Notes under the pieces: generated by a model
What the model was told of the DNA's origin: nothing
The model's database searches: none
The model's input: the letters and a program-made list of their open reading frames with translations, nothing else
Assembly: GCA_964195545.1 (NCBI GenBank)
Contig: CAXMQQ010000045.1
Coordinates: 1 to 19,117 of the forward strand
Length of the DNA: 19,117 nucleotides
Origin: JAHEEL01 sp964195545
GTDB taxonomy: Bacteria > Actinomycetota > Acidimicrobiia > Spongiisociales > UBA5794
Direction of reading: 5' to 3'
Shown here: in pieces, positions 11,684-19,117 of the stretch
Layout: every line of letters begins with the position of its first letter
Position numbering within the stretch: the stretch's first letter is position 1
Position numbers and translations under genes: made by a program

Positions 11684-14245
11684 GTGCCTTCTGAAGCCGA
11701 CTACCGCCTGCCGCGAAGCGTCATCCCCAGCCACTACGAACTGGCGCTGACCCCTGACCTCTCCGAGGCCACCTTCGGTGGACACGTGGTGATCGACGTC
11801 GAAGTGCTCGTACCCACCTCAGAGATCATTCTGAACACCGCGGAACTGAGCCTGCACTCCTGCGTTCTCTCGAACGAAGACGGTCAGCGACTCGAAGCCA
11901 CCACCGCGAGCGACGAGGAAGCAGAGCGCACCACGCTGACGTTGGCGTCGACGCTCGACCCCGGCGCATGGAAGCTGGAGATCTCGTTCGACGGAATCCT
12001 CAACGACGATCTTCGTGGCTTCTACCGATCCGTGTACACCGACCCCGACGGGATCGACAAGACGATCGCGACCACGCAATTCGAAGCAACCGAAGCTCGA
12101 CGTGCCTTTCCGTGTTGGGATGAACCGGATCTAAAAGCAACGTTCGGCGTAACGCTCGTTGTCGACGATGGACTTACCGCGATCTCGAATGGTGCCGAGA
12201 TCGGCCGCGATCCCGCGGGCGACGGAACGGTCGTCGTGCGGTTCGCGAAGACGATGAAGATGTCGACGTACCTTGTCGCGTTCATCGTCGGGGAACTTGA
12301 GGTGACCGACACCGTCGACGTCGACGGCATTCCGCTGCGGATCGCTTTCCCGCCGGGCAAGGCTCACCTCACAGACTTCGCCCTCGACATCGCCGCACAC
12401 TCTCTGCGGTACTACGCCAAGTACTACGACATCCCGTACCCCGGCGACAAGATGGACAAGATTGCCATCCCCGATTTCGCATGGGGTGCGATGGAGAACC
12501 TCGGGGCGGTCACCTACCGCGAGTCGGCGCTGCTAGTCGACGTGGACAAGGCCACGCAGAACGAGATGATGCGAGTAGCTGAGGTCATCGCTCACGAGAT
12601 CGCCCACATGTGGTTCGGCGACCTGGTCACGATGAAGTGGTGGAACGGGATCTGGCTCAATGAAGCGTTCGCCACGTTCGCCTCGATGGGGTGCGTCGAC
12701 GCATATCGCCCCGACTGGAAGGTGTGGCTCACGTTCTCGGGGGATCGGGTTCATTCGATGGAGACCGACGCCCTCGCAGCGACGCGTCCGATCGAGTTCC
12801 CCGTCGCGTCTCCCGAAGAGGCGAACGCCATGTTCGACTCGCTCACGTACGAGAAGGGCGCCTCCATACTCCGGATGCTCGAGCAGTATCTCGGAGAGGA
12901 GTCGTTCCGCCTCGGTGTGAGCTGCTACCTCAAGGAGAACGCCTACGGCAACACCGACGGTGAGGACCTCTGGTCGGCGCTCGAGGAAGCATCCGGTGAA
13001 CCGGTTATGGAGATCATGAACACGTGGATCTTCCAGGGAGGATTCCCGCGGCTAAGTGTCGAAGGAGGGCCGGGCGCCTACACGCTGACGCAGGACCAGT
13101 TCAGGTATCTCGGTGAAGGTGTTCAGCAATGGAAGCTCCCCGTGCTTCTCCGGTCATCGGAAGGGGAGCAGCGGCTCCTCCTCTCCGAGAACAGTGCAAC
13201 CGTCAATGCCGGGAACGACCTTGTTGTCAACGCCGGTGGCAACGGTTTCTACCGGGTCGCCTATTCGCCCGACCTGAGGACCGGGATTCGCAACCGCCTC
13301 CAGTCGCTCACCGGAGAAGAGCGATACGCCACGGTCTCCGATGCATGGGTCGACGTGCTCAAAGGTGGTGCCGATGCGGCGGACTACTTGAGCCTCGTCG
13401 GCGAACTCGGGGACGAACCCGAGGTCGATGTCTGGCAACGAATCCTTGCCGGGCTCGGTGAACTCGACCGCGTTGCATCTCCCGACGTTCGCCCCGCCCT
13501 CCAGGAGTTCGTTCGCGACCTTGTCTCCGACAAGGTCGACGAGATGAGTTGGACGCCGGCTGAGGGTGAAGACGATCGCAGCCGAAAGCTCCGAGGCACC
13601 CTGGTGTCGGCTCTTGGGAACTTGGGCGATGATGTGGCAACGCAACGCAAAGCCCGCCTCGTCCACGATGAGGTCCGATGGGGCGAGAGCGCCGTCGATG
13701 CTGAGGTTGCCGACGCGGCTCTGAGCATCGTGGCTTCGAACGGAGACCTCGATGACTTCAAGCGGTTCCTGACGATCTCCGACGATTCAGAGACTCCGCA
13801 GGAGGTCGTGAAATACCTTCGTGCGGCGGCCGTCGTTCCGGATCGTGCGGGGAGTGAGAAGCTCTTCCAGATGGTGCTCGACGGTGGCATCCGGCGACAG
13901 GACGCCTTCTGGGTCATTGCCATCATGTTGGGTCACCGCGAGAACGGTCCACGGGTTTGGGATCTGATGAAGGAGAACTGGGACGATCTGCTCGAACAGA
14001 TGCCGCCGGCAACCGGCCGTAGGATCCTCGAACTGCTCCCGAACCGTTCGGAGCCAGAGATCGCCGCGGACATCGAGGCGTGGCTTGTCGATCACCCGAT
14101 CAAGGGTGGCGAGAAGTACGCCGCCCAGCAGATCGAGCTGTTGAAGGTGAGAGTCGGCCTACGCGAACGCGAAGCCACCCGATTAGGGGAAGTACTGAGT
14201 ACTGCGTACCGACAACCGACAACCCCGACCACAAGCCCTCGGTAG
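11684..14245 (+). CDS. M1-family zinc aminopeptidase (PepN/ERAP-like)
   Basis: The 853-residue enzyme removes N-terminal amino acids from peptides and has no signal peptide, so it is probably cytosolic. From GTG 11684, an N-terminal beta domain starts at YRLPRSVIPSHYEL. The substrate N-terminus motif GAMEN is at 268-272, the zinc motif HEIAH at 304-308 and the third zinc ligand Glu327 in NEAFA, giving HExxH-x18-E. The catalytic Glu is Glu305. A Tyr in the DSLTYEKGA segment is the expected transition-state stabiliser. The C-terminal half resembles the helical ERAP1-like domain of the eukaryote-type M1 group rather than E. coli PepN. The last ~19 codons run through a 7-base tandem repeat (14191-14225) and give a low-complexity tail, probably an acquired extension. 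The gene starts 46 bases after sucrose phosphorylase. Confidence 0.93.
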   Translation: MPSEADYRLPRSVIPSHYELALTPDLSEATFGGHVVIDVEVLVPTSEIILNTAELSLHSCVLSNEDGQRLEATTASDEEAERTTLTLASTLDPGAWKLEISFDGILNDDLRGFYRSVYTDPDGIDKTIATTQFEATEARRAFPCWDEPDLKATFGVTLVVDDGLTAISNGAEIGRDPAGDGTVVVRFAKTMKMSTYLVAFIVGELEVTDTVDVDGIPLRIAFPPGKAHLTDFALDIAAHSLRYYAKYYDIPYPGDKMDKIAIPDFAWGAMENLGAVTYRESALLVDVDKATQNEMMRVAEVIAHEIAHMWFGDLVTMKWWNGIWLNEAFATFASMGCVDAYRPDWKVWLTFSGDRVHSMETDALAATRPIEFPVASPEEANAMFDSLTYEKGASILRMLEQYLGEESFRLGVSCYLKENAYGNTDGEDLWSALEEASGEPVMEIMNTWIFQGGFPRLSVEGGPGAYTLTQDQFRYLGEGVQQWKLPVLLRSSEGEQRLLLSENSATVNAGNDLVVNAGGNGFYRVAYSPDLRTGIRNRLQSLTGEERYATVSDAWVDVLKGGADAADYLSLVGELGDEPEVDVWQRILAGLGELDRVASPDVRPALQEFVRDLVSDKVDEMSWTPAEGEDDRSRKLRGTLVSALGNLGDDVATQRKARLVHDEVRWGESAVDAEVADAALSIVASNGDLDDFKRFLTISDDSETPQEVVKYLRAAAVVPDRAGSEKLFQMVLDGGIRRQDAFWVIAIMLGHRENGPRVWDLMKENWDDLLEQMPPATGRRILELLPNRSEPEIAADIEAWLVDHPIKGGEKYAAQQIELLKVRVGLREREATRLGEVLSTAYRQPTTPTTSPR
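14191..14225 (+). repeat. Degenerate heptamer tandem repeat at the 3' end of the aminopeptidase gene
   Basis: Five successive 7-base units read AGTACTG AGTACTG CGTACCG ACAACCG ACAACCC. The first two are identical, and the following units change gradually while the period stays seven. The block is translated as the end of the M1 enzyme and sits just before the hut promoter region. Confidence 0.75.
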
Positions 14246-14248
14246 GCT
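14243..14248 (+). promoter_or_regulatory. Candidate -10 box for the hut genes
   Basis: TAGGCT (TAnnnT), overlapping the aminopeptidase stop codon, would start transcription near 14255. That leaves a leader of about 31 bases with GAGGAG (14273-14278) seven bases before the hutH ATG. The upstream -35 region lies in the heptamer repeat and shows no consensus. Confidence 0.35.
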
Positions 14249-14285
14249 GGGGGCGGGACCACATCGCGATGTGAGGAGCTGAGAG

Positions 14286-15806
14286 ATGGTCGTCATCATC
14301 GATGGGTCACCGCTCACGATCGACGACGTCGTGGCGGTTGCCTTCCGTAGGGCCACTGCCGAGACCGGTCCCGACCTCGCCATGCGAATGGCTCCCGCCC
14401 GCGCTCTCGTCGAGCAGATCATCGAGAACAGCGAGGTGGCGTACGGCATCACGACCGGGTTCGGGGCGCTCTCCTACACGCGCATCCCTGCCGAACAAGC
14501 AACGGAACTCCAGTACGACCTCGTGCGCAGCCACGCGTCGGGTGTCGGTGATCTGCTCAAGCGGCCAACAGTTCGAGCGATGCTGCTACTTCGCGCCCGA
14601 ACCCTCGCTCAGGGTCACTCCGGGGTCCGGCCAATCATCGTCGAGCGACTCCTCGAACTCCTCAGGAGAGACCTGCTCCCAGCGATTCCGGACAGGGGAT
14701 CGGTCGGAGCGTCTGGCGACCTCGCACCGTTCGCCCATCTTGCCCTGCCGCTCATCGGAGAGGGGTTCTTCCTCGTCAACGGTGAGCGGGTACCGGCCGG
14801 TGACGTGCTCGTCGCAGAGGGCATCGAGCCGATCCAACTCGAACCGAAGGAGGGCTTGAGCCTCCTGAACGGAACCGAGGGAATGCTTGCCCAGGGCTGT
14901 CTCGCGATCGACCGGGCACGCCATCTCGCCGCGGCAGCCGACGGCGCCTGCGCCCTCTCGGTTGAGGCGCTCATGGGATCGAGCCGGCCGTTCGAAGCAC
15001 GGATCCATCGGTTGCGGCCCCACCCGGGCCAGATCCGGTCCGCAGCAGTAATCGAAGGCCTTTTGGAAGGTTCATCGATCGGCTCGAGTCACAGAGACGA
15101 TTTCTCCCACAGAGTGCAGGACGCATACAGCCTCCGGTGCGCACCTCAGGTCCACGGTTCCGTTCGCGACACCATCGAACATGCTGCCGATGTCTTTGAA
15201 CGGGAACTCGGATCCGTCGTCGACAACCCGATCATCTTCGCCGAAGACGGGGACGTGATCTCAGCCGGCAACTTCCACGGCCAGCCTCTCGCATTCGCTC
15301 TGGACTTCCTGGCGATAGCGATCACCGAACTCGGCTCGATCTCCGAGCGCAGAACCGACCGGATTCTCGATCCGGAGAGGTCGCACGGGCTGTCGCCGTT
15401 CCTGGCGACCCGGCCCGGTGTGGATTCAGGCTACATGCTGGCCCAGTACACGGCAGCGGCGCTGGTCGCCGAGAACCGCGTGCTGTCGCATCCCGCGTCG
15501 GTCGAGTCGATTCCCACGTCAGGATCTCAGGAAGACCACGTCTCGATGGGCTGGGGTGCGGCCCTCAAACTCAACGATGTGCTGAGGAATACCACGAATG
15601 TGCTTGCCGTCGAACTCGTGTGCGCGGCGCAAGGGTGTGAGCAACGGTTCCCGCTCGAGCCTGCACCCGGCACGGCAGCGGTTCTCGCCGTCGTACGAAG
15701 CAAAGTTCCCCGTCTCGTACGGGACCGACCGGTCGGCGCGGACATCGAAACGGTCGCACAGCTCATCGAAGACGGTGCGATCAGCGCCGCTATGGGAGAG
15801 AGGTAG
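14286..15806 (+). CDS. hutH: Histidine ammonia-lyase
   Basis: HutH deaminates L-histidine to trans-urocanate, the first step of histidine degradation. The 506 residues contain the Ala142-Ser143-Gly144 triad in GSVGASGDLAPFAH, which cyclises to the electrophilic MIO cofactor. Tyr53 in VAYGITTGFG is the expected catalytic tyrosine. Ser82-His83 in RSHASG marks histidine rather than phenylalanine or tyrosine specificity. As I recall, the numbering matches Pseudomonas putida HutH exactly in this half. Other conserved blocks are NGTEGM (about 195-200), QDAYSLRCAPQVHG (about 278-291) and DNPI. ATG 14286 has GAGGAG seven bases upstream. The hutU start follows two bases after the stop, so the two are co-transcribed. 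The protein is complete and cytosolic, and forms tetramers in characterised relatives. Confidence 0.96.
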   Translation: MVVIIDGSPLTIDDVVAVAFRRATAETGPDLAMRMAPARALVEQIIENSEVAYGITTGFGALSYTRIPAEQATELQYDLVRSHASGVGDLLKRPTVRAMLLLRARTLAQGHSGVRPIIVERLLELLRRDLLPAIPDRGSVGASGDLAPFAHLALPLIGEGFFLVNGERVPAGDVLVAEGIEPIQLEPKEGLSLLNGTEGMLAQGCLAIDRARHLAAAADGACALSVEALMGSSRPFEARIHRLRPHPGQIRSAAVIEGLLEGSSIGSSHRDDFSHRVQDAYSLRCAPQVHGSVRDTIEHAADVFERELGSVVDNPIIFAEDGDVISAGNFHGQPLAFALDFLAIAITELGSISERRTDRILDPERSHGLSPFLATRPGVDSGYMLAQYTAAALVAENRVLSHPASVESIPTSGSQEDHVSMGWGAALKLNDVLRNTTNVLAVELVCAAQGCEQRFPLEPAPGTAAVLAVVRSKVPRLVRDRPVGADIETVAQLIEDGAISAAMGER

Positions 15807-15808
15807 CG

Positions 15809-17461
15809 ATGTCCAGGATCATCAGGGCCCCGCACGGCACCGACCTGTCAACCAAGGGCTGGCTCCAAGAAGCCGCCCTCCGCATGCTCATGAACAACCT
15901 CGATCCCGACGTCGCCGAGAATCCCGATGAGCTCGTCGTCTACGGAGGCCGGGGGAAGGCCGCCCGATCTTGGGAGGCTTTCGACGCGATAGTTCGGACG
16001 CTCCGGAGCCTCGAGAACGACGAAACGATGCTCGTCCAGTCCGGCAAACCGGTCGGTGTCTTTCGCACCCACGAGATGGCACCACGGGTTCTCATAGCGA
16101 ACAGCCTCCTGGTCCCCGACTGGGCGAACTGGGAGACCTTCTGGGAACTCGAGGCCAAGGGCCTGATCATGTACGGGCAGATGACGGCAGGATCGTGGAT
16201 CTACATCGGGACCCAGGGGATTCTCCAGGGCACCTATCAGACGTTCGTTGCCATTGCCGATCAGCGCTTCGGAGGAACGTTGAAGGGGACGTTGACCCTC
16301 ACCGCGGGGCTCGGAGGCATGGGCGGTGCACAGCCACTCGCCATCACAATGAACGACGGCGTGGCTCTCTGCGTTGACGTTGATCCCGACCGGATCGCAC
16401 GCCGCATCGAACACCGGTACCTCGATGAAGTCGCCGATTCGCTTGATGACGCGGTGCAACGGGTCGTCACCGCCAGGGCCGAGGGTCGGGCACTGTCGGT
16501 GGGTCTCCTGGGGAACGCAGCCGATGTGTTCCCCGAACTACTGCGACGTGGCGTCGACATCGACATCGTCACGGACCAAACCTCGGCACACGATCCGCTC
16601 AACGGATACGTCCCTCACGGGTACACCCTCGATGAGGCAACTGAGCTCCGCCGATCCGATCCCGAGACGTACATCGCCGCAGCCCGTGAGTCGATGGCCG
16701 TCCATTGCGAGTCCATGGTTGGGTTCCAAGACGCCGGCTCCGAAGTCTTCGACTACGGCAACAACCTCCGAGGCGAGGCGAAGCTCGGCGGATTCGAGAA
16801 TGCCTTCGCGTATCCGGGCTTCGTACCTGCGTACATCCGAGATCTCTTCTGCGAAGGCATGGGACCGTTCCGATGGGCGGCACTGTCCGGTGACCCCGCC
16901 GATATCAAGGCCACAGACGACGCTCTTCGCGTGGTGTTCCCCGACAATCGAGCGCTTCATCGGTGGCTCGACCTGGCTGAGGAGCGAGTGCAGGCGCAGG
17001 GTCTTCCCGCAAGGATCCTCTGGCTCGGATACGGTGAACGGGATCGCGCTGGAGAGGCATTCAATGAACTCGTCGCATCCGGCGACGTCCGGGCGCCGAT
17101 CGTCATCGGCCGCGACCATCTCGACTCGGGCTCCGTCGCGTCCCCCTATCGTGAGACGGAGGCCATGCGTGATGGCTCCGACGCGATCGCCGACTGGCCG
17201 ATCCTCAATGCCCTGTTGAACACGGCTTCCGGTGCCGCCTGGGTGGCCGTCCACCACGGCGGTGGCGTAGGGATCGGCAAGTCGATCCATGCCGGTGCCC
17301 AGGTGGTTGCCGACGGTACCGCGGACGGCGCCGAAAGGCTCGCAAGGGTGCTCACGAATGACCCGGGCATGGGAATCATCCGCCATGTCGATGCCGGCTA
17401 CCCCGAAGCCGAAGACGTAGCAAGGGAGCGCGGCGTCAGGATCCCGATGTGGGAGGGATGA
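15809..17461 (+). CDS. hutU: Urocanate hydratase, with active-site Cys replaced by Leu
   Basis: HutU hydrates urocanate to 4-imidazolone-5-propionate using tightly bound NAD+ as an electrophile. The 550-residue protein is full length. The NAD-binding positions I recall from P. putida HutU appear with a constant offset of six: Gly46-Gly47, Gln124, GMG 170-172, Asp190, Arg195, Asn236-Ala237, QTSAH 257-261 and Tyr316. At 404, where that offset places the active-site Cys410 (usual context ARICWLG), this protein has Leu (ARILWLGYGER). The rest of the late conserved region is intact (IGRDHLDSGSVASP, DWPILNALLNTASGA, HHGGGVGIGKS). The codon is CTC against TGY, at least two base changes, so a single read error does not explain it. 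ATG 15809 lies two bases after hutH. Confidence 0.95.
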   Translation: MSRIIRAPHGTDLSTKGWLQEAALRMLMNNLDPDVAENPDELVVYGGRGKAARSWEAFDAIVRTLRSLENDETMLVQSGKPVGVFRTHEMAPRVLIANSLLVPDWANWETFWELEAKGLIMYGQMTAGSWIYIGTQGILQGTYQTFVAIADQRFGGTLKGTLTLTAGLGGMGGAQPLAITMNDGVALCVDVDPDRIARRIEHRYLDEVADSLDDAVQRVVTARAEGRALSVGLLGNAADVFPELLRRGVDIDIVTDQTSAHDPLNGYVPHGYTLDEATELRRSDPETYIAAARESMAVHCESMVGFQDAGSEVFDYGNNLRGEAKLGGFENAFAYPGFVPAYIRDLFCEGMGPFRWAALSGDPADIKATDDALRVVFPDNRALHRWLDLAEERVQAQGLPARILWLGYGERDRAGEAFNELVASGDVRAPIVIGRDHLDSGSVASPYRETEAMRDGSDAIADWPILNALLNTASGAAWVAVHHGGGVGIGKSIHAGAQVVADGTADGAERLARVLTNDPGMGIIRHVDAGYPEAEDVARERGVRIPMWEG

Positions 17462-17464
17462 CGG

Positions 17465-17504
17465 GACAGGTGACAGGAGCGCCAGCCGTGAGCCGTGAGC
17501 CATG
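17465..17504 (+). repeat. Heptamer direct repeats between hutU and hutI
   Basis: Two 7-base units GACAGGT GACAGGA (17465-17478) are followed, after five bases, by AGCCGTG AGCCGTG AGCCATG (17484-17504). The block fills nearly all of the spacer between the hutU stop and the hutI start and has the same period as the repeat at 14191-14225, with different unit sequences. Confidence 0.7.
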
Positions 17505-17505
17505 A

Positions 17506-18726
17506 GTGGCGGTGTGTGATGTGAACGATCTGCTCGTATTCAACATTGGGTCGCTGATTACCAACGACCCCGAACTCGGTGGACTTCTCGGCCTCGCTGA
17601 GCATGCAGCCGTCGCGATCATCGACGGAACCGTCGTTTGGGTTGGGCCCGAGATCGACACGGCATCCGAGTACAACGACCTTCCGCGGCTCGATGCCGGG
17701 GGAGCCGCTGTGCTTCCTGGGTTCGTCGACCCGCACACGCATCTGGTGTTCGCGGGGGATCGCAGCGATGAGTTCGCCCGCCGGCTCCGCGGCGAAACCT
17801 ATGAGGAGATCCTTGCCGCGGGCGGCGGCATCCTCTCCACGGTCGAAGCCACGCGCTCGGCATCCGAAGACGATCTCTACGCCGCAGCGGCAGAGCGTGC
17901 ATGGCGGATGCTGGCGAGTGGGACAACCACTGTTGAGATCAAATCGGGCTACGGACTCGACGTGGTCGCGGAAGAGAAGATGCTTCGCGTCGCCGCTCGT
18001 CTCGACGAATCACTCCCGATCGACGTCGTCCCCACGTTCCTTGGCGCGCATGTCATCCCGGCCGAGCACCGAGAGAACCGCGATGTCTACGTCGATCTCG
18101 TCTGCGACGAGATGCTCGAAGTGTGCGCACCCCTCGCTCGGTTCTGCGATGTGTTCTGCGATGAAGCGGCCTTCACCGTCGAGGAGACTCGCCGCATCCT
18201 CGAAGCAGCGAAGACCAGAGGTCTCACCGCCAGGGTTCACGCCGACCAACTCGGTCGGGTGGGTGCGGCCGATCTCGCCGCCGAACTGTCGGCCGCCAGT
18301 GCCGACCATCTCGACCACGCCACCGACGCAGATCTGGCGGCGATGAGGAGTGCCGGCACAACTGCCGTCCTGCTACCGGCCGTGTCGTTCTCGATGAGGC
18401 TCGCGTATCCAGACGGAAGACGCATCTGGGATAGCGGAGTCACGGTGGCCCTCGCCACCGACTGCAACCCCGGAACATCCAACGTGGAATCGATGCCCTT
18501 CGTTGTTGCGCTCGCAACGCTCAACATGGGTCTCACGCCGGACGAAGCAGTGTGGGCGGCAACCAGAGGCAGTGCCCGCTCGCTTAGGCTCGATGACCGC
18601 GGTCATCTCCTTCGGGGTGCCGTCGCCGACCTCGTCATCCTTGACGCACCCTCCCATCTCCACATCCCGTACAGGCCGGGTGCCGATCTCGTCGCTGCCG
18701 TGGTGAAGAGCGGAGTGGTTCTTTGA
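17506..18726 (+). CDS. hutI: Imidazolonepropionase
   Basis: HutI hydrolyses 4-imidazolone-5-propionate to N-formimino-L-glutamate, the third step of histidine degradation. It is a metal-dependent amidohydrolase of 406 residues. Metal-binding His77 and His79 lie in FVDPHTHLVFAGDR, a further His245 in VHADQLG and Asp319 in ATDCNPGTS. GGGILSTV, KSGYGL and PTFLGAHVIPAEHR are family blocks. GTG 17506 is the first start after the heptamer repeat; GTG 17512 and 17521 are also possible and none has a good Shine-Dalgarno, so the exact start is uncertain. It lies 44 bases after hutU. The next pathway enzyme (HutG, HutF or a formiminotransferase) is not in the window. The stop overlaps the TTG start of the following gene. 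Confidence 0.95.
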   Translation: MAVCDVNDLLVFNIGSLITNDPELGGLLGLAEHAAVAIIDGTVVWVGPEIDTASEYNDLPRLDAGGAAVLPGFVDPHTHLVFAGDRSDEFARRLRGETYEEILAAGGGILSTVEATRSASEDDLYAAAAERAWRMLASGTTTVEIKSGYGLDVVAEEKMLRVAARLDESLPIDVVPTFLGAHVIPAEHRENRDVYVDLVCDEMLEVCAPLARFCDVFCDEAAFTVEETRRILEAAKTRGLTARVHADQLGRVGAADLAAELSAASADHLDHATDADLAAMRSAGTTAVLLPAVSFSMRLAYPDGRRIWDSGVTVALATDCNPGTSNVESMPFVVALATLNMGLTPDEAVWAATRGSARSLRLDDRGHLLRGAVADLVILDAPSHLHIPYRPGADLVAAVVKSGVVL

Positions 18727-19117
18727 GTGACTTCTTCTCCGTCGAGCATCCAATCCGGTTCGCCCACCGTGGGAGCCGAATCCTGTGGCCCGAGAATACG
18801 ATGCACGCGTTTGCCGGAGCTGTTGAGGAGCTTGGCTATCACTACCTCGAGATCGACGTCCGACTCACGAGCGATCATGTCCCAATCGTCTTCCACGACG
18901 CGACGCTGAACCGCACGACGAACGGGGACGGCAAGGTCGCCGATCACACGCTCGCGGATATTCAGACCGTTGATGCGGCCCACGGCTTCGATCCAGAGCA
19001 CGGCTTTCCGCTGCGCGGTGCCGGAATCGGCGTCTCGACGCTCGAGGAACTCTACGGGACGTGGCCGGAGGTCCGGCTGAACATCGACCTGAAAGGACCC
19101 GGTGAGGAGTGGGCCGT
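18723..19117 (+). CDS. Glycerophosphodiester phosphodiesterase (partial, runs off the window)
   Basis: A TTG start at 18723 overlaps the hutI stop (TTGA), with GGAG at 18712-18715 seven bases before it. The 131 visible residues are the N-terminal half of a GDPD TIM barrel: FAHRGS (His15, Arg16), PENTMHAF (Glu24, Asn25), LEIDVRLTSD (Glu43, Asp45), VFHDATLNRTTNGDG (His58) and LNIDLKG (Lys124). These are the general acid/base histidines and metal-binding acids of the family, which hydrolyses glycerophosphodiesters to sn-glycerol 3-phosphate and an alcohol. There is no signal peptide, so it is probably cytosolic. The link to histidine degradation is likely positional only. The start codon is uncertain because TTG is rare, but no ATG or GTG lies in frame near the domain start. 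Confidence 0.88.
   Translation, partial: MSDFFSVEHPIRFAHRGSRILWPENTMHAFAGAVEELGYHYLEIDVRLTSDHVPIVFHDATLNRTTNGDGKVADHTLADIQTVDAAHGFDPEHGFPLRGAGIGVSTLEELYGTWPEVRLNIDLKGPGEEWA

Noticed and set aside
16538..17503. 321-codon open frame on the minus strand opposite hutU
   Set aside because: It is antisense to highly conserved urocanase sequence, and its composition mirrors codon-position bias of the + strand gene. No motif is recognisable.
17465..17504. Repeat block as a CRISPR remnant
   Set aside because: Units are 7 bases with no spacers, far below CRISPR repeat length, and no cas genes are nearby.

Overview
The window is GC-rich bacterial DNA with every supported gene on the + strand. Frequent GTG starts, TAnnnT-type -10 boxes (one placed for a leaderless transcript) and acidic proteins suggest a high-GC Actinomycetota-like lineage (Acidimicrobiia or similar). 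This is inferred from style, not from a marker gene, and Chloroflexota or another high-GC phylum is not excluded.

Region 1 (1-2957) is a multihaem electron-transfer module. After a possible tail of an upstream gene comes a 517-residue membrane cytochrome with three N-terminal membrane helices and seven haem motifs, one of them CX3CH. This is the architecture I recall for the Geobacter quinol-oxidising cytochrome ImcH (NapC/NirT family). It is followed by a 368-residue lipoprotein with 14 CxxCH motifs, built partly from a tandemly duplicated 87-residue unit.

Region 2 (about 3030-9637) is a complete System I cytochrome c maturation operon in the order ccmA-ccmB-ccmC-ccmD-ccmE-ccmF-ccmH-(CcmI-like TPR protein)-ccmG. 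Almost every junction is a 1-14 base overlap, mostly ATGA or GTGA, so the genes are probably translationally coupled. It includes a 40-residue CcmD. A 28-codon ORF with the best ribosome-binding site of the operon overlaps the start of ccmA. Together regions 1 and 2 form one unit: haem export and attachment machinery next to two substrates that need 21 haems.

Region 3 (9638-10200) is a decayed LVIVD-repeat beta-propeller gene, recognisable in pieces across three reading frames.

Region 4 (10201-14245) holds a GH13_18 sucrose phosphorylase with catalytic and acceptor-site residues intact, probably leaderless, and an 853-residue M1 zinc aminopeptidase.

Region 5 (14286-18726) is a histidine-degradation cluster, hutH-hutU-hutI, converting histidine to urocanate, imidazolonepropionate and formiminoglutamate. 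HutU has Leu where the known active-site Cys is expected. Short 7-base tandem repeats sit just before hutH and between hutU and hutI. The window ends inside a glycerophosphodiester phosphodiesterase gene coupled to hutI. No rRNA, tRNA, CRISPR array, insertion sequence or strong terminator was seen.
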